DNA from: Saccharopolyspora erythraea NRRL 2338
GTDB taxonomy: Bacteria > Actinomycetota > Actinomycetes > Mycobacteriales > Pseudonocardiaceae
Assembly (NCBI RefSeq): GCF_000062885.1
Contig: NC_009142.1
Location: forward strand, 2,345,584 to 2,409,583
Direction of reading: 5' to 3'
DNA: 64,000 nucleotides
Position 1 is the stretch's first letter. Every line of letters starts with the position of its first letter. The notes beneath the pieces were generated by a model, which did no database searches, was not told the origin of the DNA, and was given only the letters and a program-made list of their open reading frames with translations. A program made the translations under genes and the position numbers. Positions 8,720-20,713 of this stretch are shown here, in pieces.

Positions 8720-9679
8720 TCAGGCGGCGACCGGTGCCTTCGCGGTCGGCGCGGACTCGGCAGGAACCGGGCCGCGGTAGCGCGACTCGCCCCACAGCAG
8801 CGCGGTCACGATGATCACCAGCGTCGAGCCGGTGACGTGCAGGACGACCAGGACGGCGGGAACGCCGATCGCGTACTGCACCGAGCCGAGCGCGCCCTGG
8901 GCGAGCACCAGCACGCAGGCCGCGATGTAGGCCCGCAGCAGCCCCTTGGTGGGGCGTGCGCTGCGCAGCCACACGCCGAAGACGGCGAGCAGGCACACGT
9001 AGGCCATCACCAGCAGTCCGTGCACCTCGACCAGCCGCGGGATGGGCAGGTCCAGGCGCGGGGTGTCCGGGTCGCCGCCGTGCGGTCCGGCCGCGGTGAC
9101 CAGCGTGCCAGCGACCAGCATCGCGGCGGTCACCGCCGTCAGCGCCACCAGCAGCCGCCGCATCGCCGGGGTGATGACCAGGACCGGCTCGCGGTCTCCC
9201 TCGCGGGCGGCCTTGTACAGGTGGGCGGCCAGCCAGATCAGCACCGCCGAGGCCATGTAGTGCACCGACACGCTCCACCAGGCGAGGTCGACCCGCACGG
9301 TCAGCCCGCCGATGATCGCCTGCGCGACCACGCCGAGCGGCATCACCAGCGCCAGCCGCACCAGGCGCGGCCTGCGCGGCCGGACCCGCCACGCGGCGAC
9401 GAAGCAGCCGAGGGCGATGAAGCCGATCACGCCGGTGAGCGTGCGGTTGCCGAACTCGATCACCTGGTGCAGCGTCGCGACCTCGGGGTGGGCGACCGGG
9501 ACCATGCTGCCCGGGAAGCACTCCGGCCAGGTCGGGCAACCGAGTCCGGAACCGGTCACCCGCACGACCGATCCGGTCACCGAGATGAGGGCTTGCGTCA
9601 CCATCACGGCCAGGGCGAGCACGCGGACCCAGAAGGTCGCGTTGCGCGGAACTGCGGGAACAGAAGACGCCGTCGGCAC
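8720..9679 (-). CDS. ctaA: Haem A synthase
   Basis: COX15/CtaA membrane monooxygenase that oxidises the C8 methyl of haem O to give haem A. 319 aa from GTG 9679. About eight hydrophobic helices are visible. Family motifs include GSGLGCPTWPECFPG (the extracellular cysteine pair), HQVIEFGNRTLTGVIGF with a haem-ligand His, HYMASAVLIWLAAHL, VEVHGLLVMAYVCLLAVFG and VVLHVTGSTLVI, giving the conserved His residues in helices 2, 4, 6 and 8. It works with ctaB at 2478-3413, about 5 kb away. Confidence 0.93.
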   Translation of the reverse strand: MPTASSVPAVPRNATFWVRVLALAVMVTQALISVTGSVVRVTGSGLGCPTWPECFPGSMVPVAHPEVATLHQVIEFGNRTLTGVIGFIALGCFVAAWRVRPRRPRLVRLALVMPLGVVAQAIIGGLTVRVDLAWWSVSVHYMASAVLIWLAAHLYKAAREGDREPVLVITPAMRRLLVALTAVTAAMLVAGTLVTAAGPHGGDPDTPRLDLPIPRLVEVHGLLVMAYVCLLAVFGVWLRSARPTKGLLRAYIAACVLVLAQGALGSVQYAIGVPAVLVVLHVTGSTLVIIVTALLWGESRYRGPVPAESAPTAKAPVAA

Positions 9680-9746
9680 GCGTTCGATGGTAAGCGCAAG
9701 CCCCGTTCACGTTCTGCGCAGGGCTTGACAACCCGGGGGCACGTAC

Positions 9747-10598
9747 TCAGCGCTTCGCGAAGACTCCCTGCGGCAGCGCACCGGCCTGGGAAAGCGCCTT
9801 GCTGAGCCGGCTGCCGTTCTGCAGCAGGGTCTGGGCCTCGTCCTCGGAAAGCGCCGCCCACGGCGCGGTGGACATGGCGTCGGTGTCGGCCTCGATGTCC
9901 TCGCGCAGGGCCGTTCCTCGGTCGGTGATCGCGCCGTCGGCGTCGATCAGGCCGCGCTCCCGAAGCTCCCGGCGAGCGGCCGCCCATTCGTCCTCGGTCC
10001 AGCCGCGCGTCTTGAGCGCGGCCTGCTCGGTGAACGACTGGCCGGTGGCGACGTGCAGGACGAGGGCCTGCAGCCCGGTCAGCCCGCCGCGCTGGAGGGC
10101 GGCGATGTGGGCGTCGCCGCGGAACTCCCGCAGCAGCGAGACCGCGTGCCAGAGCCGCAGGTGCGGCTCCTGCGGCCACTCCAGGTCGGCGTGCGCGGCG
10201 AAGAGCGGCTTGCCGTCGGGAGAACACGCCGCCGACGCCTTGCGGGCCAGTTCGGCGGTCTCGGCGACCGCCTCCGACTCCAGCTCCTCGTCGCCGAGCA
10301 TCCGCCGGAGCGCGCCGTCGGCGGCGCCGAAGCGGGCGGCCACGACCTCGGCGGGCGTGGTGATCTCCCAGGCGCGGGGGATCGCCGTGGCGATGCTGGT
10401 GGGGCTGAAGTTGTAGAAGGTGGCGCTGACCACGCCGGGGCCGACCGCGCCCATCGGGGCCGAGCGGCCCGCGAAGTAGGACATCCGGCCGCGTTCGAGG
10501 CCGAGACCTGCGAAGGCGTCGGCGGCCTCGGGGGCGAAGTAGATCATCGAGTGCACGAGTTCCAGGGCGGCTTTGCCCTGGCGGGCGAGCGTCGTCAT
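9747..10598 (-). CDS. SCO6745-like protein with C-terminal HTH
   Basis: 283 aa from ATG 10598 with AGGGTGA five bases upstream; an in-frame GTG at 10607 is an alternative. It begins MTTLARQGKAALELVHSMIYFAPEA, then MSYFAGRSAPMGAVGPGVVSATFYNFSP, a start seen in a widespread actinobacterial family of unknown function. The C-terminal half carries a MarR-like helical region, FTEQAALKTRGWTEDEWAAARRELRERGLIDADG. Its role is unknown. It stands alone, 20 bp from the ABC permease gene behind it. Confidence 0.7.
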   Translation of the reverse strand: MTTLARQGKAALELVHSMIYFAPEAADAFAGLGLERGRMSYFAGRSAPMGAVGPGVVSATFYNFSPTSIATAIPRAWEITTPAEVVAARFGAADGALRRMLGDEELESEAVAETAELARKASAACSPDGKPLFAAHADLEWPQEPHLRLWHAVSLLREFRGDAHIAALQRGGLTGLQALVLHVATGQSFTEQAALKTRGWTEDEWAAARRELRERGLIDADGAITDRGTALREDIEADTDAMSTAPWAALSEDEAQTLLQNGSRLSKALSQAGALPQGVFAKR

Positions 10599-10627
10599 GC
10601 GACTCACCCTACTGCGCGGTAACTCAA

Positions 10628-11425
10628 TCAGGTGAGCTTCGTGGTCCGGCTCGCGACCCAGCCCGCCACCGCGCCCCAGACGAGGAGGACGACGACCGGC
10701 TGCGGGCCGGGCAGGGCACCGTGCACGAGCGCGGCGTCCAGCGACTCGGCGAGCGCGCCCGAGGGCAGCAGCCCGGCGATCGCCGACAGCGGCCCGGGCA
10801 GGTCCGACGCGGGCAGCGCCAGGCCGCCCGCGAGCAGCAGCACGAACCAGACCGCGTTGGCCAGCGCGAGCACGATCTCGGCCCGCAGCGTCCCGCCTAC
10901 CAGCACCCCGGCCGCGCCGAAGGCCAGCGTTCCCAGGACCAGCAGCGGCACCGCGGCCAGCAGCCCGACCGGCGAGGGCGTCCAGCCCAGCAGCGCGGCG
11001 GCGACCCCGAGCACCACCGCCTGCAGCGCGACGACCACCAGCGTCGCCAGCACGCGACCGGAGATCAGCACCCAGCGGGGCAGCGCGGTGGCCGACAGCC
11101 GCTTGATCACCCCGTAGCGGCGGTCGAAGCCCAGCGCGATCGCCTGGCCGGTGAACGCCGTCGACATGACCGCCAGCGCGAGGATGCGCGGCATCACCGA
11201 GTCGACGCGCGGCTCCGGCACCGTGCCGATGTGCAGCGTGCTCAGGCCGATCAGCAGCGCCAGCGGGATGATCAGCGTCAGTAGCGCCTGCTCGCCGTGG
11301 CGCAGGATGAGCAGCGCCTCGATGCGGGTGTGCGCGGCCAGCATCCGCCCGGGGCGGCCCCGCCCCGGCGAGGGCCGGAAGGTCCCCGCGGGGAAGCGCG
11401 GTGCGCTGTCGGTCTCGGCGCTCAC
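10628..11425 (-). CDS. ABC-2 type exporter permease
   Basis: 265 aa from GTG 11425, overlapping the stop of the upstream ATPase gene in a GTGA junction. After a hydrophilic N-terminus there are six hydrophobic spans, with the ABC-2 style segments LTLIIPLALLIGLSTLHIG, FTGQAIALGFDRRYGVIKRLS and LVLALANAVWFVLLLAGGL-like helices. Together with the ATPase it forms an exporter of the DrrAB type (daunorubicin-like, substrate unknown). Confidence 0.88.
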   Translation of the reverse strand: MSAETDSAPRFPAGTFRPSPGRGRPGRMLAAHTRIEALLILRHGEQALLTLIIPLALLIGLSTLHIGTVPEPRVDSVMPRILALAVMSTAFTGQAIALGFDRRYGVIKRLSATALPRWVLISGRVLATLVVVALQAVVLGVAAALLGWTPSPVGLLAAVPLLVLGTLAFGAAGVLVGGTLRAEIVLALANAVWFVLLLAGGLALPASDLPGPLSAIAGLLPSGALAESLDAALVHGALPGPQPVVVLLVWGAVAGWVASRTTKLT

Positions 11426-12357
11426 GATCGGAGCTCCCGTCCGGTCAGTTCCAGGAAAACGTCCTCCAGGCTGCGCTTGCCGACGCGCAGCTCCTGGGCG
11501 AGCACGCCGTGGCGGGCGCACCAGGCGGTCACGGTGGAGACCACCTGCGGGTCGATGACGCCGCGGATGACGTACTCGCCGGCGCGCGGCTCGGTGGCCT
11601 GGCAGCCCTCCGGCAGCGCCGAGAGCAGCAGGTCCAGCTCCAGCGACGACTGCGAGCGGAACCGCAGCTCCTGCAGGCCGTCCTCGGGCGCGGTCAGCTC
11701 GGCCGCGGTGCCCTCGGCCACCGCCCGGCCGTGGTCGACGATGACGACCCGGTCGGCCAGCGCCTCGGCCTCGTCCATCAGGTGCGTGGTCAGCAGCACG
11801 CTCACGCCGTCGCGCCGCAGCGCCGACACCAGCTCCCACACCAGCCGCCGCGCCTGCGGGTCCATACCGGCGGTGGGCTCGTCCAGGAACACCAGCTCCG
11901 GGCGGCCGACCAGGGCGCACGCCAGCGACAGCCGCTGCTGCTGACCGCCGGAGAGCCGCTTGTAGGGGGTCCGGCCCACCGATCCGAGGCCGAGGGTCTC
12001 CAGCAGCCACGCCGGGTCCAGCGGGTCGGCCGTGCAGGAGGCGACCAGCCGCAGCATCTCGTCGGCCCGCACGCCCGGGTAGGCGCCGCCGCCCTGCGGC
12101 ATCACGCCGATGCGGGGGCGCAGCGCCTCGCCCTGCGCGGCGGGATCGAGGCCGAGCACGCGGACCGACCCGTCGTCGGGTCGCTGGAAGCCCTCGCAGA
12201 TCTCCACGGTGGTGGTCTTGCCCGCACCGTTGGGGCCCAGGAGCGCCAGCACGTGGCCGCGTTCCAGGCGCAGGTCGAGGCCGTCGACGGCGACCGTGCC
12301 GCCGAAGCGCTTCCTCAGCCCACGCAGCTCGACGGCCGGACTGTCGGCGTTGCTCAC
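11422..12357 (-). CDS. ABC exporter ATP-binding protein (DrrA-like)
   Basis: 311 aa from GTG 12357. It has Walker A GPNGAGKTTTVEICEG, signature LSGGQQQRLSLACAL, Walker B LVFLDEPTAGMD and the switch His in LLTTHLMDEAEALADR. The extended C-terminal domain ending GKRSLEDVFLELTGREL is the DrrA-type tail. It supplies energy to the overlapping permease. mptB lies 11 bp upstream, transcribed in the same direction, so the three may share a transcript; functional linkage is not evident. Confidence 0.92.
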   Translation of the reverse strand: MSNADSPAVELRGLRKRFGGTVAVDGLDLRLERGHVLALLGPNGAGKTTTVEICEGFQRPDDGSVRVLGLDPAAQGEALRPRIGVMPQGGGAYPGVRADEMLRLVASCTADPLDPAWLLETLGLGSVGRTPYKRLSGGQQQRLSLACALVGRPELVFLDEPTAGMDPQARRLVWELVSALRRDGVSVLLTTHLMDEAEALADRVVIVDHGRAVAEGTAAELTAPEDGLQELRFRSQSSLELDLLLSALPEGCQATEPRAGEYVIRGVIDPQVVSTVTAWCARHGVLAQELRVGKRSLEDVFLELTGRELRS

Positions 12358-12368
12358 GAAATCCAAGC

Positions 12369-13955
12369 CTATGCCGTGACGCGGCGAACACCGCCGCGGG
12401 TGGGGCCCGGCCACGGCACCCTCCCGCGCACCAGCCACACCATGAGCCCGAAGACCACCAGCGCGGCGGCCACGGCCAGCGGGATCTGGTAGATCCGCAG
12501 TTCGAAGCCCGAACCGGTCGGGGGCACGAACAGCGCCAGCGGCAGGCTGATCACCGCTGCGGCGATGCGGAACCGGTTGTCGTTGGTCGACAGCGCCAGC
12601 GGCACCAGCGCCCACAGCAGGTACCAGGGGTGCACCACCGGTCCGAACAGCGCCAGCGCGCCGAAGGTGATGCCCAGCCCGGCCAGCGGTTCGATCCGGC
12701 CGCGGAAGGACAGCCACAGCATCCGCAGGCACACCGTGGCCGCGACGCCGTAGCCGAGGATCTTGGTGATGGCCAGCAGCGCGTCGGTGTGGTTGCCCAG
12801 CCCGAGCAGCATCGAGATGCCGCCGCCGGTCATGCCGATCGCCGACATCGGTGCCAGCCAGGTCTTGAGCCGGTTGGGCACGTCGTAGGTCTCGATCCAG
12901 CCCAGGCCCCAGCCGCTGGAGACCGTGATCACCGTCATGGTCACCAGGAACACCGCGGTCAGCAGGGCGGCGGCCTTGAACAGGTCGGCGTAGCGCCCGC
13001 CCCAGCGGCGCGCCACGTAGACGCCGAAGAAGCCCAGCGCGATGAAGCCCGGCGGTTTGATCGCACCGCCGACGGTCAGCAGCACCCCGGCGACGACCAC
13101 GCCGAGCACTCGCTTCCAGCGCAGGCCCAGCTCGATGGCGGCCAGCATGATGCCGACCAGCAGCGCCTCGTTGTGCATGCCGCTGACGACGTGGAACAGC
13201 ACGATCGGGTTCGCCGCGCTCAGCCACAGCGCGCTCACCGGGTGCACGCCGCAGCGGCGGGCCAGCCGGGGGATGGCCCAGATCGCCAGCGCCAGCCCGG
13301 ACAGCATCACCACCCGCCACAGCAGGACGCCGAGGATGACGTTGTCGCCGACGATCGAGGAGATGACGCGGCCGAACATCAGGAACAGCGGGCCGTAGGG
13401 CGCCGGGGTGTCCCGCCAGATGTTGTTGACGTTGCTGGTCAGCGGGTGGTCCACGCCGAGCCCGGTCAGCGGGCTGAGCACGTAGGGGTCCAGGCCGCGG
13501 TGGGCGATCTCGCTCTGCGCGAGGTAGGCGTACATGTCGCGGCTGAACAGCGGCGGCGCCAGCGCCAGCGGCAGCGCCCACATCGCGACGGTGCGGGCCA
13601 GCTGCGTCACCGAGACCAGCCGGGTGCTGCCCGGCCACGACAGCCTGCCCAGCCACACCCAGGCCATCACGATCATCAGCATGCCCAGCCAGGCGCAGGC
13701 CATCGCCACGGTCGGCATGCGGGCGGGCAGCCCGATCAGCCGGACGCCGGAGAGCGGGTTGTCCACCGGGGCCGCGCCCGCGCCGATCGCGCCGACGGCC
13801 AGCACCAGCGAGCCGGTCGTGCCGAAGCGGCGCACGACGTCGAGCCGCCGCCGTTCGGTGCGGTCCAGCGGCTGGGGCGCTCCCGCCTGGTCTGCCTGCT
13901 CCGACGCCGGGGCGCTGCCGGGCGCGGTCTCTCCGGTTGCCTCACCTGCCACCAC
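12369..13955 (-). CDS. mptB: Polyprenol-phosphomannose-dependent alpha-1,6-mannosyltransferase
   Basis: GT-C membrane glycosyltransferase related to MptB of mycobacteria and corynebacteria, which builds the alpha-1,6-mannan core of lipomannan using polyprenyl-phosphomannose. It is 528 aa from GTG 13955; the frame is open 32 codons further. Around 12 hydrophobic segments are present. The family motif FSRDMYAYLAQSEI (acidic catalytic loop) is followed by SNVNNIWRDTPAPYGPLF, GMHNEALLVG and VHPWYLLWALVPLA. The gene is divergent from sufR. The family is clear; the exact position in mannan synthesis is inferred. Confidence 0.85.
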   Translation of the reverse strand: MVAGEATGETAPGSAPASEQADQAGAPQPLDRTERRRLDVVRRFGTTGSLVLAVGAIGAGAAPVDNPLSGVRLIGLPARMPTVAMACAWLGMLMIVMAWVWLGRLSWPGSTRLVSVTQLARTVAMWALPLALAPPLFSRDMYAYLAQSEIAHRGLDPYVLSPLTGLGVDHPLTSNVNNIWRDTPAPYGPLFLMFGRVISSIVGDNVILGVLLWRVVMLSGLALAIWAIPRLARRCGVHPVSALWLSAANPIVLFHVVSGMHNEALLVGIMLAAIELGLRWKRVLGVVVAGVLLTVGGAIKPPGFIALGFFGVYVARRWGGRYADLFKAAALLTAVFLVTMTVITVSSGWGLGWIETYDVPNRLKTWLAPMSAIGMTGGGISMLLGLGNHTDALLAITKILGYGVAATVCLRMLWLSFRGRIEPLAGLGITFGALALFGPVVHPWYLLWALVPLALSTNDNRFRIAAAVISLPLALFVPPTGSGFELRIYQIPLAVAAALVVFGLMVWLVRGRVPWPGPTRGGVRRVTA

Positions 13956-14122
13956 GATGACGAAGCGTAATCGGGCGACCGGTCCCATCCGCCGGGCACC
14001 GTCCGGGAGGCGCCGGCCACGGCGCGCCGGGCCGCGCGTGGCGCCGTTCACGGCGGGGGCCGCCGATGGTGAGACGAATCACGTGGTGGCTCCGCCCTCT
14101 GGTGCCCGCCGACTAAATAGGT

Positions 14123-14134
14123 AACATTTGTGTT
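14123..14134 (+). promoter_or_regulatory. Candidate SufR operator overlapping sufR start
   Basis: AACA-TTTG-TGTT is a 12-bp dyad ending directly before the sufR GTG at 14135. The flanking TAAATAGGTAACAT (from 14115) is the only A/T-rich stretch and probably contains the -10. An operator overlapping promoter and start fits autorepression by SufR, as known in mycobacteria and cyanobacteria. There is no Shine-Dalgarno upstream, so sufR may be leaderless. Confidence 0.5.
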
Positions 14135-14953
14135 GTGAAAAACGCCGGAACGCCTCAGCGGGCTGCGGCGGCCGACCAGGGCCCCGCGGCCCACCAGGTC
14201 GCGCCCGGGCAGCACGCCGACGGGCGTACCCGGCACGCGGTCGCACGGTTGCTGCTGGAACGCGGGCCGATCACCGCGGCGGCGGTCGCCGACGAGCTCG
14301 GCGTCAGCCCCACCGCGGTGCGCAGGCATCTCGACGTGCTGCTCGCCGAGGGCGAGGCGTACACGAGGGACGCTTCCGCTCGCGGTCGGCGCGGTCGGGG
14401 CAGGCCTGCGAAGCTGTTCCTGCTCACCGAGGTGGGCAGGGCGCGCTTCGGGCACGCCTACGACGACCTGGCGGTCGCGGCGCTACGGTTCATCGCCGAG
14501 ACCGACGGGGAGCAGGCGGTGCGCGCCTTCGCCGAGCGCAGGATGGCCGCCCTGGTGGCCAACCACCACGAGGCGCTGGCGGCCAGCGGCAGCCCGGCCG
14601 AACGGGCCGAGGTGCTGGCCAACGCGCTCACCAGGGAGGGCTACGCTGCCTCGACGCGCCGCGTGGGCAGCGGTGAGCAGCTCTGCCAGCACCATTGCCC
14701 GGTGGCGCACGTGGCTGCGGACTTCCCGCAGCTGTGCGAAGCCGAGACGGCGGCGTTCGCCGAAGTCCTCGGCACCCACGTGCAGCGGTTGGCCACCATC
14801 GCCAACGGCGATGCGGTCTGCACGACGCACGTCCCGCTCGCTCGTTCCGAGCGCGGCGAGAGCAGTGCGCGAACCGATCCGAAGACTGCCGGCCCGGTCC
14901 CGAAGGACCGGCAGGAGACCGCCCCGATTCCTGATGGAGGGGAGCCCGTATGA
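14135..14953 (+). CDS. sufR: SufR-type Fe-S-sensing transcriptional regulator
   Basis: 272 aa from GTG 14135. The N-terminal winged helix spans residues 30-90 ([43 protein letters not shown]). The C-terminal sensor has the cluster ligands [19 protein letters not shown] and AVCTTHVP. SufR binds DNA as a dimer with an Fe-S cluster and represses suf; on cluster loss it releases. It is the first gene of the suf operon and overlaps sufB (ATGA at 14950). Confidence 0.93.
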   Translation: MKNAGTPQRAAAADQGPAAHQVAPGQHADGRTRHAVARLLLERGPITAAAVADELGVSPTAVRRHLDVLLAEGEAYTRDASARGRRGRGRPAKLFLLTEVGRARFGHAYDDLAVAALRFIAETDGEQAVRAFAERRMAALVANHHEALAASGSPAERAEVLANALTREGYAASTRRVGSGEQLCQHHCPVAHVAADFPQLCEAETAAFAEVLGTHVQRLATIANGDAVCTTHVPLARSERGESSARTDPKTAGPVPKDRQETAPIPDGGEPV

Positions 14954-16413
14954 CTGCCGCTGCGGAGCAGCGCACACCCACCACGGTGCCGAACGCCTCT
15001 GGCCAGCTCAGCCAGGAGGAGACCCTGGCGACGCTGGGCAACTACGAGTACGGCTGGGCCGACCCGGACACCGCGGGCGCGAGCGCTCGACGCGGTCTCA
15101 ACGAGGACGTCGTCCGGGAGATCTCGGCCAAGAAGGGCGAGCCGGAGTGGATGCTGGAGACCCGGCTCAAGGCTCTGAAGCTCTTCGAGCGCAAGCCGAT
15201 GCCCAACTGGGGTGCCGACCTGTCCGGCATCGACTTCGACAACATCAAGTACTTCGTGCGCTCCACCGAGAAGCAGGCCCAGACCTGGGAGGACCTGCCG
15301 GAGGACATCAAGAACACCTACGACAAGCTGGGCATCCCGGAGGCGGAGAAGCAGCGCCTGGTCGCCGGTGTCGCCGCCCAGTACGAGTCCGAGGTCGTCT
15401 ACCACAAGATCCGCGAGGACCTCGAGGCCCAGGGCGTGCAGTTCCTGGACACCGACACCGCGCTCAGGGAGCACCCGGAGACCTTCAAGGAGTACTTCGG
15501 CTCGGTCATCCCGGCCGGTGACAACAAGTTCTCCGCGCTCAACACCGCGGTGTGGTCCGGCGGCTCGTTCATCTACGTCCCCAAGGGCGTGCACGTCGAC
15601 ATCCCGCTGCAGGCCTACTTCCGGATCAACACCGAGAACATGGGCCAGTTCGAGCGGACGCTGATCGTGGTGGACGAGGACGCCTACGTCCACTACGTCG
15701 AGGGCTGCACCGCGCCGATCTACTCCAGCGACTCGCTGCACTCGGCGGTCGTGGAGATCGTGGTCAAGAAGGGCGCCCGCTGCCGCTACACGACCATCCA
15801 GAACTGGTCGAACAACGTCTACAACCTGGTCACCAAGCGCGCCAAGGCCGAAGAGGGCGCGACCATGGAGTGGGTCGACGGCAACCTCGGCTCCAAGGTG
15901 ACCATGAAGTACCCGTCGGTGTTCCTGATGGGCGAGCACGCCAAGGGCGAGGTGCTCTCGGTGGCCTTCGCCGGTGAGGGCCAGCACCAGGACGCGGGCG
16001 CGAAGATGGAGCACCTGGCTCCGCACACGTCCTCGACGATCGTGTCCAAGTCGATCGCCAGGGGCGGCGGCCGCACCTCCTACCGCGGTCTGGTCAAGGT
16101 CGCCAAGCGCGCCAACCACTCGGCCTCCACGGTCAAGTGCGACGCGCTGCTGGTCGACACCATCAGCCGCTCCGACACATACCCGTACGTCGACGTCCGC
16201 GTCGACGACGTGTCCATGGGCCACGAGGCCACCGTCTCCAAGGTCAGCGACGACCAGCTGTTCTACCTGATGCAGCGCGGCCTGACCGAGGACGAGGCGA
16301 TGGCGATGATCGTGCGCGGCTTCGTCGAGCCGATCGCGCGCGAGCTGCCGATGGAGTACGCACTGGAACTGAACCGCCTGATCGAGCTGCAGATGGAAGG
16401 GGCCGTCGGCTGA
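14950..16413 (+). CDS. sufB: Fe-S cluster assembly scaffold SufB
   Basis: 487 aa. SufB carries the nascent cluster in the SufBCD complex. Visible motifs are [78 protein letters not shown] and a C-terminal region [28 protein letters not shown] lies just before ATG 14950. No intein is present, unlike SufB of Mycobacterium tuberculosis. Confidence 0.97.
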   Translation: MTAAAEQRTPTTVPNASGQLSQEETLATLGNYEYGWADPDTAGASARRGLNEDVVREISAKKGEPEWMLETRLKALKLFERKPMPNWGADLSGIDFDNIKYFVRSTEKQAQTWEDLPEDIKNTYDKLGIPEAEKQRLVAGVAAQYESEVVYHKIREDLEAQGVQFLDTDTALREHPETFKEYFGSVIPAGDNKFSALNTAVWSGGSFIYVPKGVHVDIPLQAYFRINTENMGQFERTLIVVDEDAYVHYVEGCTAPIYSSDSLHSAVVEIVVKKGARCRYTTIQNWSNNVYNLVTKRAKAEEGATMEWVDGNLGSKVTMKYPSVFLMGEHAKGEVLSVAFAGEGQHQDAGAKMEHLAPHTSSTIVSKSIARGGGRTSYRGLVKVAKRANHSASTVKCDALLVDTISRSDTYPYVDVRVDDVSMGHEATVSKVSDDQLFYLMQRGLTEDEAMAMIVRGFVEPIARELPMEYALELNRLIELQMEGAVG

Positions 16414-16414
16414 G

Positions 16415-17605
16415 ATGACGAGTACCACCACCACCGACGGTGCCCAGCACGGCCTGACCGAGCACTCCCACGGGGGGACTGTGGTTCCGCAGTCCTCCCG
16501 CGGGCAGCGCTTCACCTCCTACGACGTCGAGGCCTTCGAGGTCCCTGGCGGCCGCGAGGAGGACTGGCGGTTCACGCCGACCAAGCGTCTGAAGGGCCTG
16601 CACGACGGCACGGCCACCGCGACCGGCTCCATCAAGGTCGCGGTCGACTCGGGTGACGCCGCCAAGGTCGAGACCGTGGGTCGCGACGACTCCCGGCTCG
16701 GCGACGGCGGCGTGCCCGCCGACCGCATCGCCGCGCAGGCGTGGAGCTCGTTCACCGAGGCCACCGTCGTCACCGTTCCCAAGGACACCCAGCCGGCCGC
16801 GCCGATCAGCATCACCGTGGAGGGCCCGGGCGAGGGGCAGACCGCCTTCGGCCACCTCCAGGTGCGCGCCGAGCGGTTCGCCGAGGCCACCGTCGTCATC
16901 GACTACCGCGGTTCGGGCGTGCTCGGCGACAACGTCGAGTTCGTCGTCGAGGACTCCGCGCGGCTGTCGGTCGTCTCGATCCACGACTGGGCCGACGACG
17001 CCACCCAGGTCAGCTCCGAGCACGCCGGCCTCGGCCGCGACTCGGTGTTCCGGCACCTGGCCGTCACCCTGGGCGGCGACCTGGTCCGGGTCAACACCAC
17101 CGTCAACTACGGCGACAAGGGCGGCGACGCCGAGCTGCTCGGCCTGTACTTCGCCGACGCCGGCCAGCACCTCGAACACCGCATGCTGGTCGACCACTCG
17201 ATGCCCAACTGCCGCAGCAACGTGCTCTACAAGGGCGCGCTGCAGGGCGACGGCGCGCATTCGGTGTGGATCGGCGACGTGCTGATCCGGGCCGCGGCCG
17301 AGGGCACCGAGACCTTCGAGCTGAACCGGAACCTGGTGCTCACCCAGGGCGCCCGGGCCGACTCGGTGCCGAACCTGGAGATCGAGACCGGCGAGATCGA
17401 GGGCGCCGGCCACGCCAGCGCCACCGGCCGGTTCGACGACGAGCAGCTGTTCTACCTGCAGGCCAGGGGCATCCCGCAGGAGCAGGCGCGACGCCTGGTG
17501 GTGCGCGGGTTCTTCGGCGAGATCCTGCAGAAGATCACCGTGCCCGAGGTCCGCGAGCGGCTGGAGGCCGCCATCGAGGCCGAACTCGCCGTGGTCGGCG
17601 CCTGA
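16415..17605 (+). CDS. sufD: Fe-S cluster assembly protein SufD
   Basis: 396 aa from ATG 16415, one base after the sufB stop. Paralogue of SufB within SufBCD. The N-terminus is variable; then GREEDWRFTPTKRLKGLHDG, a central beta-helix core with HLEHRMLVDHSMPNCRSNVLYKGAL, and the C-terminal motif FYLQARGIPQEQARRLVVRGFFGEI are typical. Full length. Confidence 0.96.
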   Translation: MTSTTTTDGAQHGLTEHSHGGTVVPQSSRGQRFTSYDVEAFEVPGGREEDWRFTPTKRLKGLHDGTATATGSIKVAVDSGDAAKVETVGRDDSRLGDGGVPADRIAAQAWSSFTEATVVTVPKDTQPAAPISITVEGPGEGQTAFGHLQVRAERFAEATVVIDYRGSGVLGDNVEFVVEDSARLSVVSIHDWADDATQVSSEHAGLGRDSVFRHLAVTLGGDLVRVNTTVNYGDKGGDAELLGLYFADAGQHLEHRMLVDHSMPNCRSNVLYKGALQGDGAHSVWIGDVLIRAAAEGTETFELNRNLVLTQGARADSVPNLEIETGEIEGAGHASATGRFDDEQLFYLQARGIPQEQARRLVVRGFFGEILQKITVPEVRERLEAAIEAELAVVGA

Positions 17606-17652
17606 GCCCGGCCCACCCACGAAGCTTCCACACACCAGGAGAAACGAAACAA

Positions 17653-19745
<2,093 letters not shown>

Positions 19746-19755
19746 GGGGAGCGCT

Positions 19756-20214
19756 GTGCAACTGGAGCAGATGTACCAGGAGATCATCCTGGACCACTAC
19801 AAGAACCCGCACCGGCACGGGCTGCGCGAGCCCTACGATGCGGAGTCCTTCCAGGTCAACCCGACCTGCGGGGACGAGATCACGCTCCGGGTCCGGCTGG
19901 ACGGCGAGGGCTCGGACGCGATCGTCGAGGACGTCTCCTACGCCGGGCAGGGCTGCTCGATCAGCCAGGCCTCGGCGTCGGTGCTGACCGACCTGGTCGT
20001 CGGTCGCACCGTCGGGGAGGCGTTCAAGACGCAGGCCGCCTTCGGGGAGATGATGCAGGGTCGCGGGCAGGTCGAGCCCGACGAGGACGTCCTGGAGGAC
20101 GGCATCGCCTTCGCCGGGGTGGCCAAGTACCCGATGCGCGTGAAGTGCGCGCTGCTGGGTTGGATGGCTTTCAAGGACGCAGTCTCCAGCGTCGGCGTGG
20201 AGGAGGCGTCATGA
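19756..20214 (+). CDS. sufU: SufU sulfur-transfer protein
   Basis: 152 aa from GTG 19756 with GAGGGGAG upstream. IscU-like fold: YQEIILDHYKNPHRHG, then NPTCGDEITLRV (first Cys and Asp), YAGQGCSISQASASVLTDL (second Cys) and MRVKCALLGWMAFKDAV (third Cys). These are the Zn ligands of Gram-positive SufU, which accepts persulfide from SufS. Overlaps the next gene by ATGA. Confidence 0.95.
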   Translation: MQLEQMYQEIILDHYKNPHRHGLREPYDAESFQVNPTCGDEITLRVRLDGEGSDAIVEDVSYAGQGCSISQASASVLTDLVVGRTVGEAFKTQAAFGEMMQGRGQVEPDEDVLEDGIAFAGVAKYPMRVKCALLGWMAFKDAVSSVGVEEAS

Positions 20215-20660
20215 GCGACACTCGTGCCAACACAGAGGGTGGGAACGTCATGACCGACGAGACCCAGGTCCGGACCGAGGACGACGTCCAGCGCGGCGTG
20301 GAAGGCATGCCGGAGCCGGCGGCTCCCAAGGCCGACCTCGCCGCGGTGGAGGACGTCGAGGAAGCCCTGCGGGACGTGGTCGACCCCGAGCTCGGCATCA
20401 ACGTCGTGGACCTCGGACTGGTCTACGACGTCCGCGTCGAGGAGGACAACTCCGCGACCGTGGACATGACGCTGACCTCGGCGGCCTGCCCGCTCACCGA
20501 CGTCATCGAGGACCAGGCGCGGGCCGCGCTGACCGGTGGTCCCGGTGGCGGGCTGGTGAACGACTTCCGCATCAACTGGGTGTGGATGCCGCCGTGGGGA
20601 CCGGAGAAGATCACCGAGGAAGGCCGCGAGCAGCTGCGGGCGCTCGGTTTCACGGTCTGA
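20211..20660 (+). CDS. sufT: SufT-like MIP18 (DUF59) protein
   Basis: 149 aa from ATG 20211; an internal ATG at 20250 would remove a poorly conserved N-terminus. The MIP18 domain starts near residue 45: VEEALRDVVDPELGINVVDLGLVYDV, then TLTSAACPLTDVIEDQARAAL with the conserved Cys, and WMPPWGPEKITEEGREQLRALGF. The family helps Fe-S cluster maturation or transfer. Last gene of the suf operon, followed by a strong hairpin. Confidence 0.9.
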   Translation: MSDTRANTEGGNVMTDETQVRTEDDVQRGVEGMPEPAAPKADLAAVEDVEEALRDVVDPELGINVVDLGLVYDVRVEEDNSATVDMTLTSAACPLTDVIEDQARAALTGGPGGGLVNDFRINWVWMPPWGPEKITEEGREQLRALGFTV

Positions 20661-20674
20661 CGATCGCATGCGGT

Positions 20675-20713
20675 CGAGGGGCGCTCCTGCCGGACGGGCA
20701 GGGGCGCCCCTCG
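20675..20713 (+). terminator. Terminator of the suf operon
   Basis: A long two-part hairpin: CGAGGGGCGC pairs with GCGCCCCTCG and the inner CCTGCC with GGCAGG. It starts 15 bp after the sufT stop and is followed by CGTTTCC. Confidence 0.75.
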
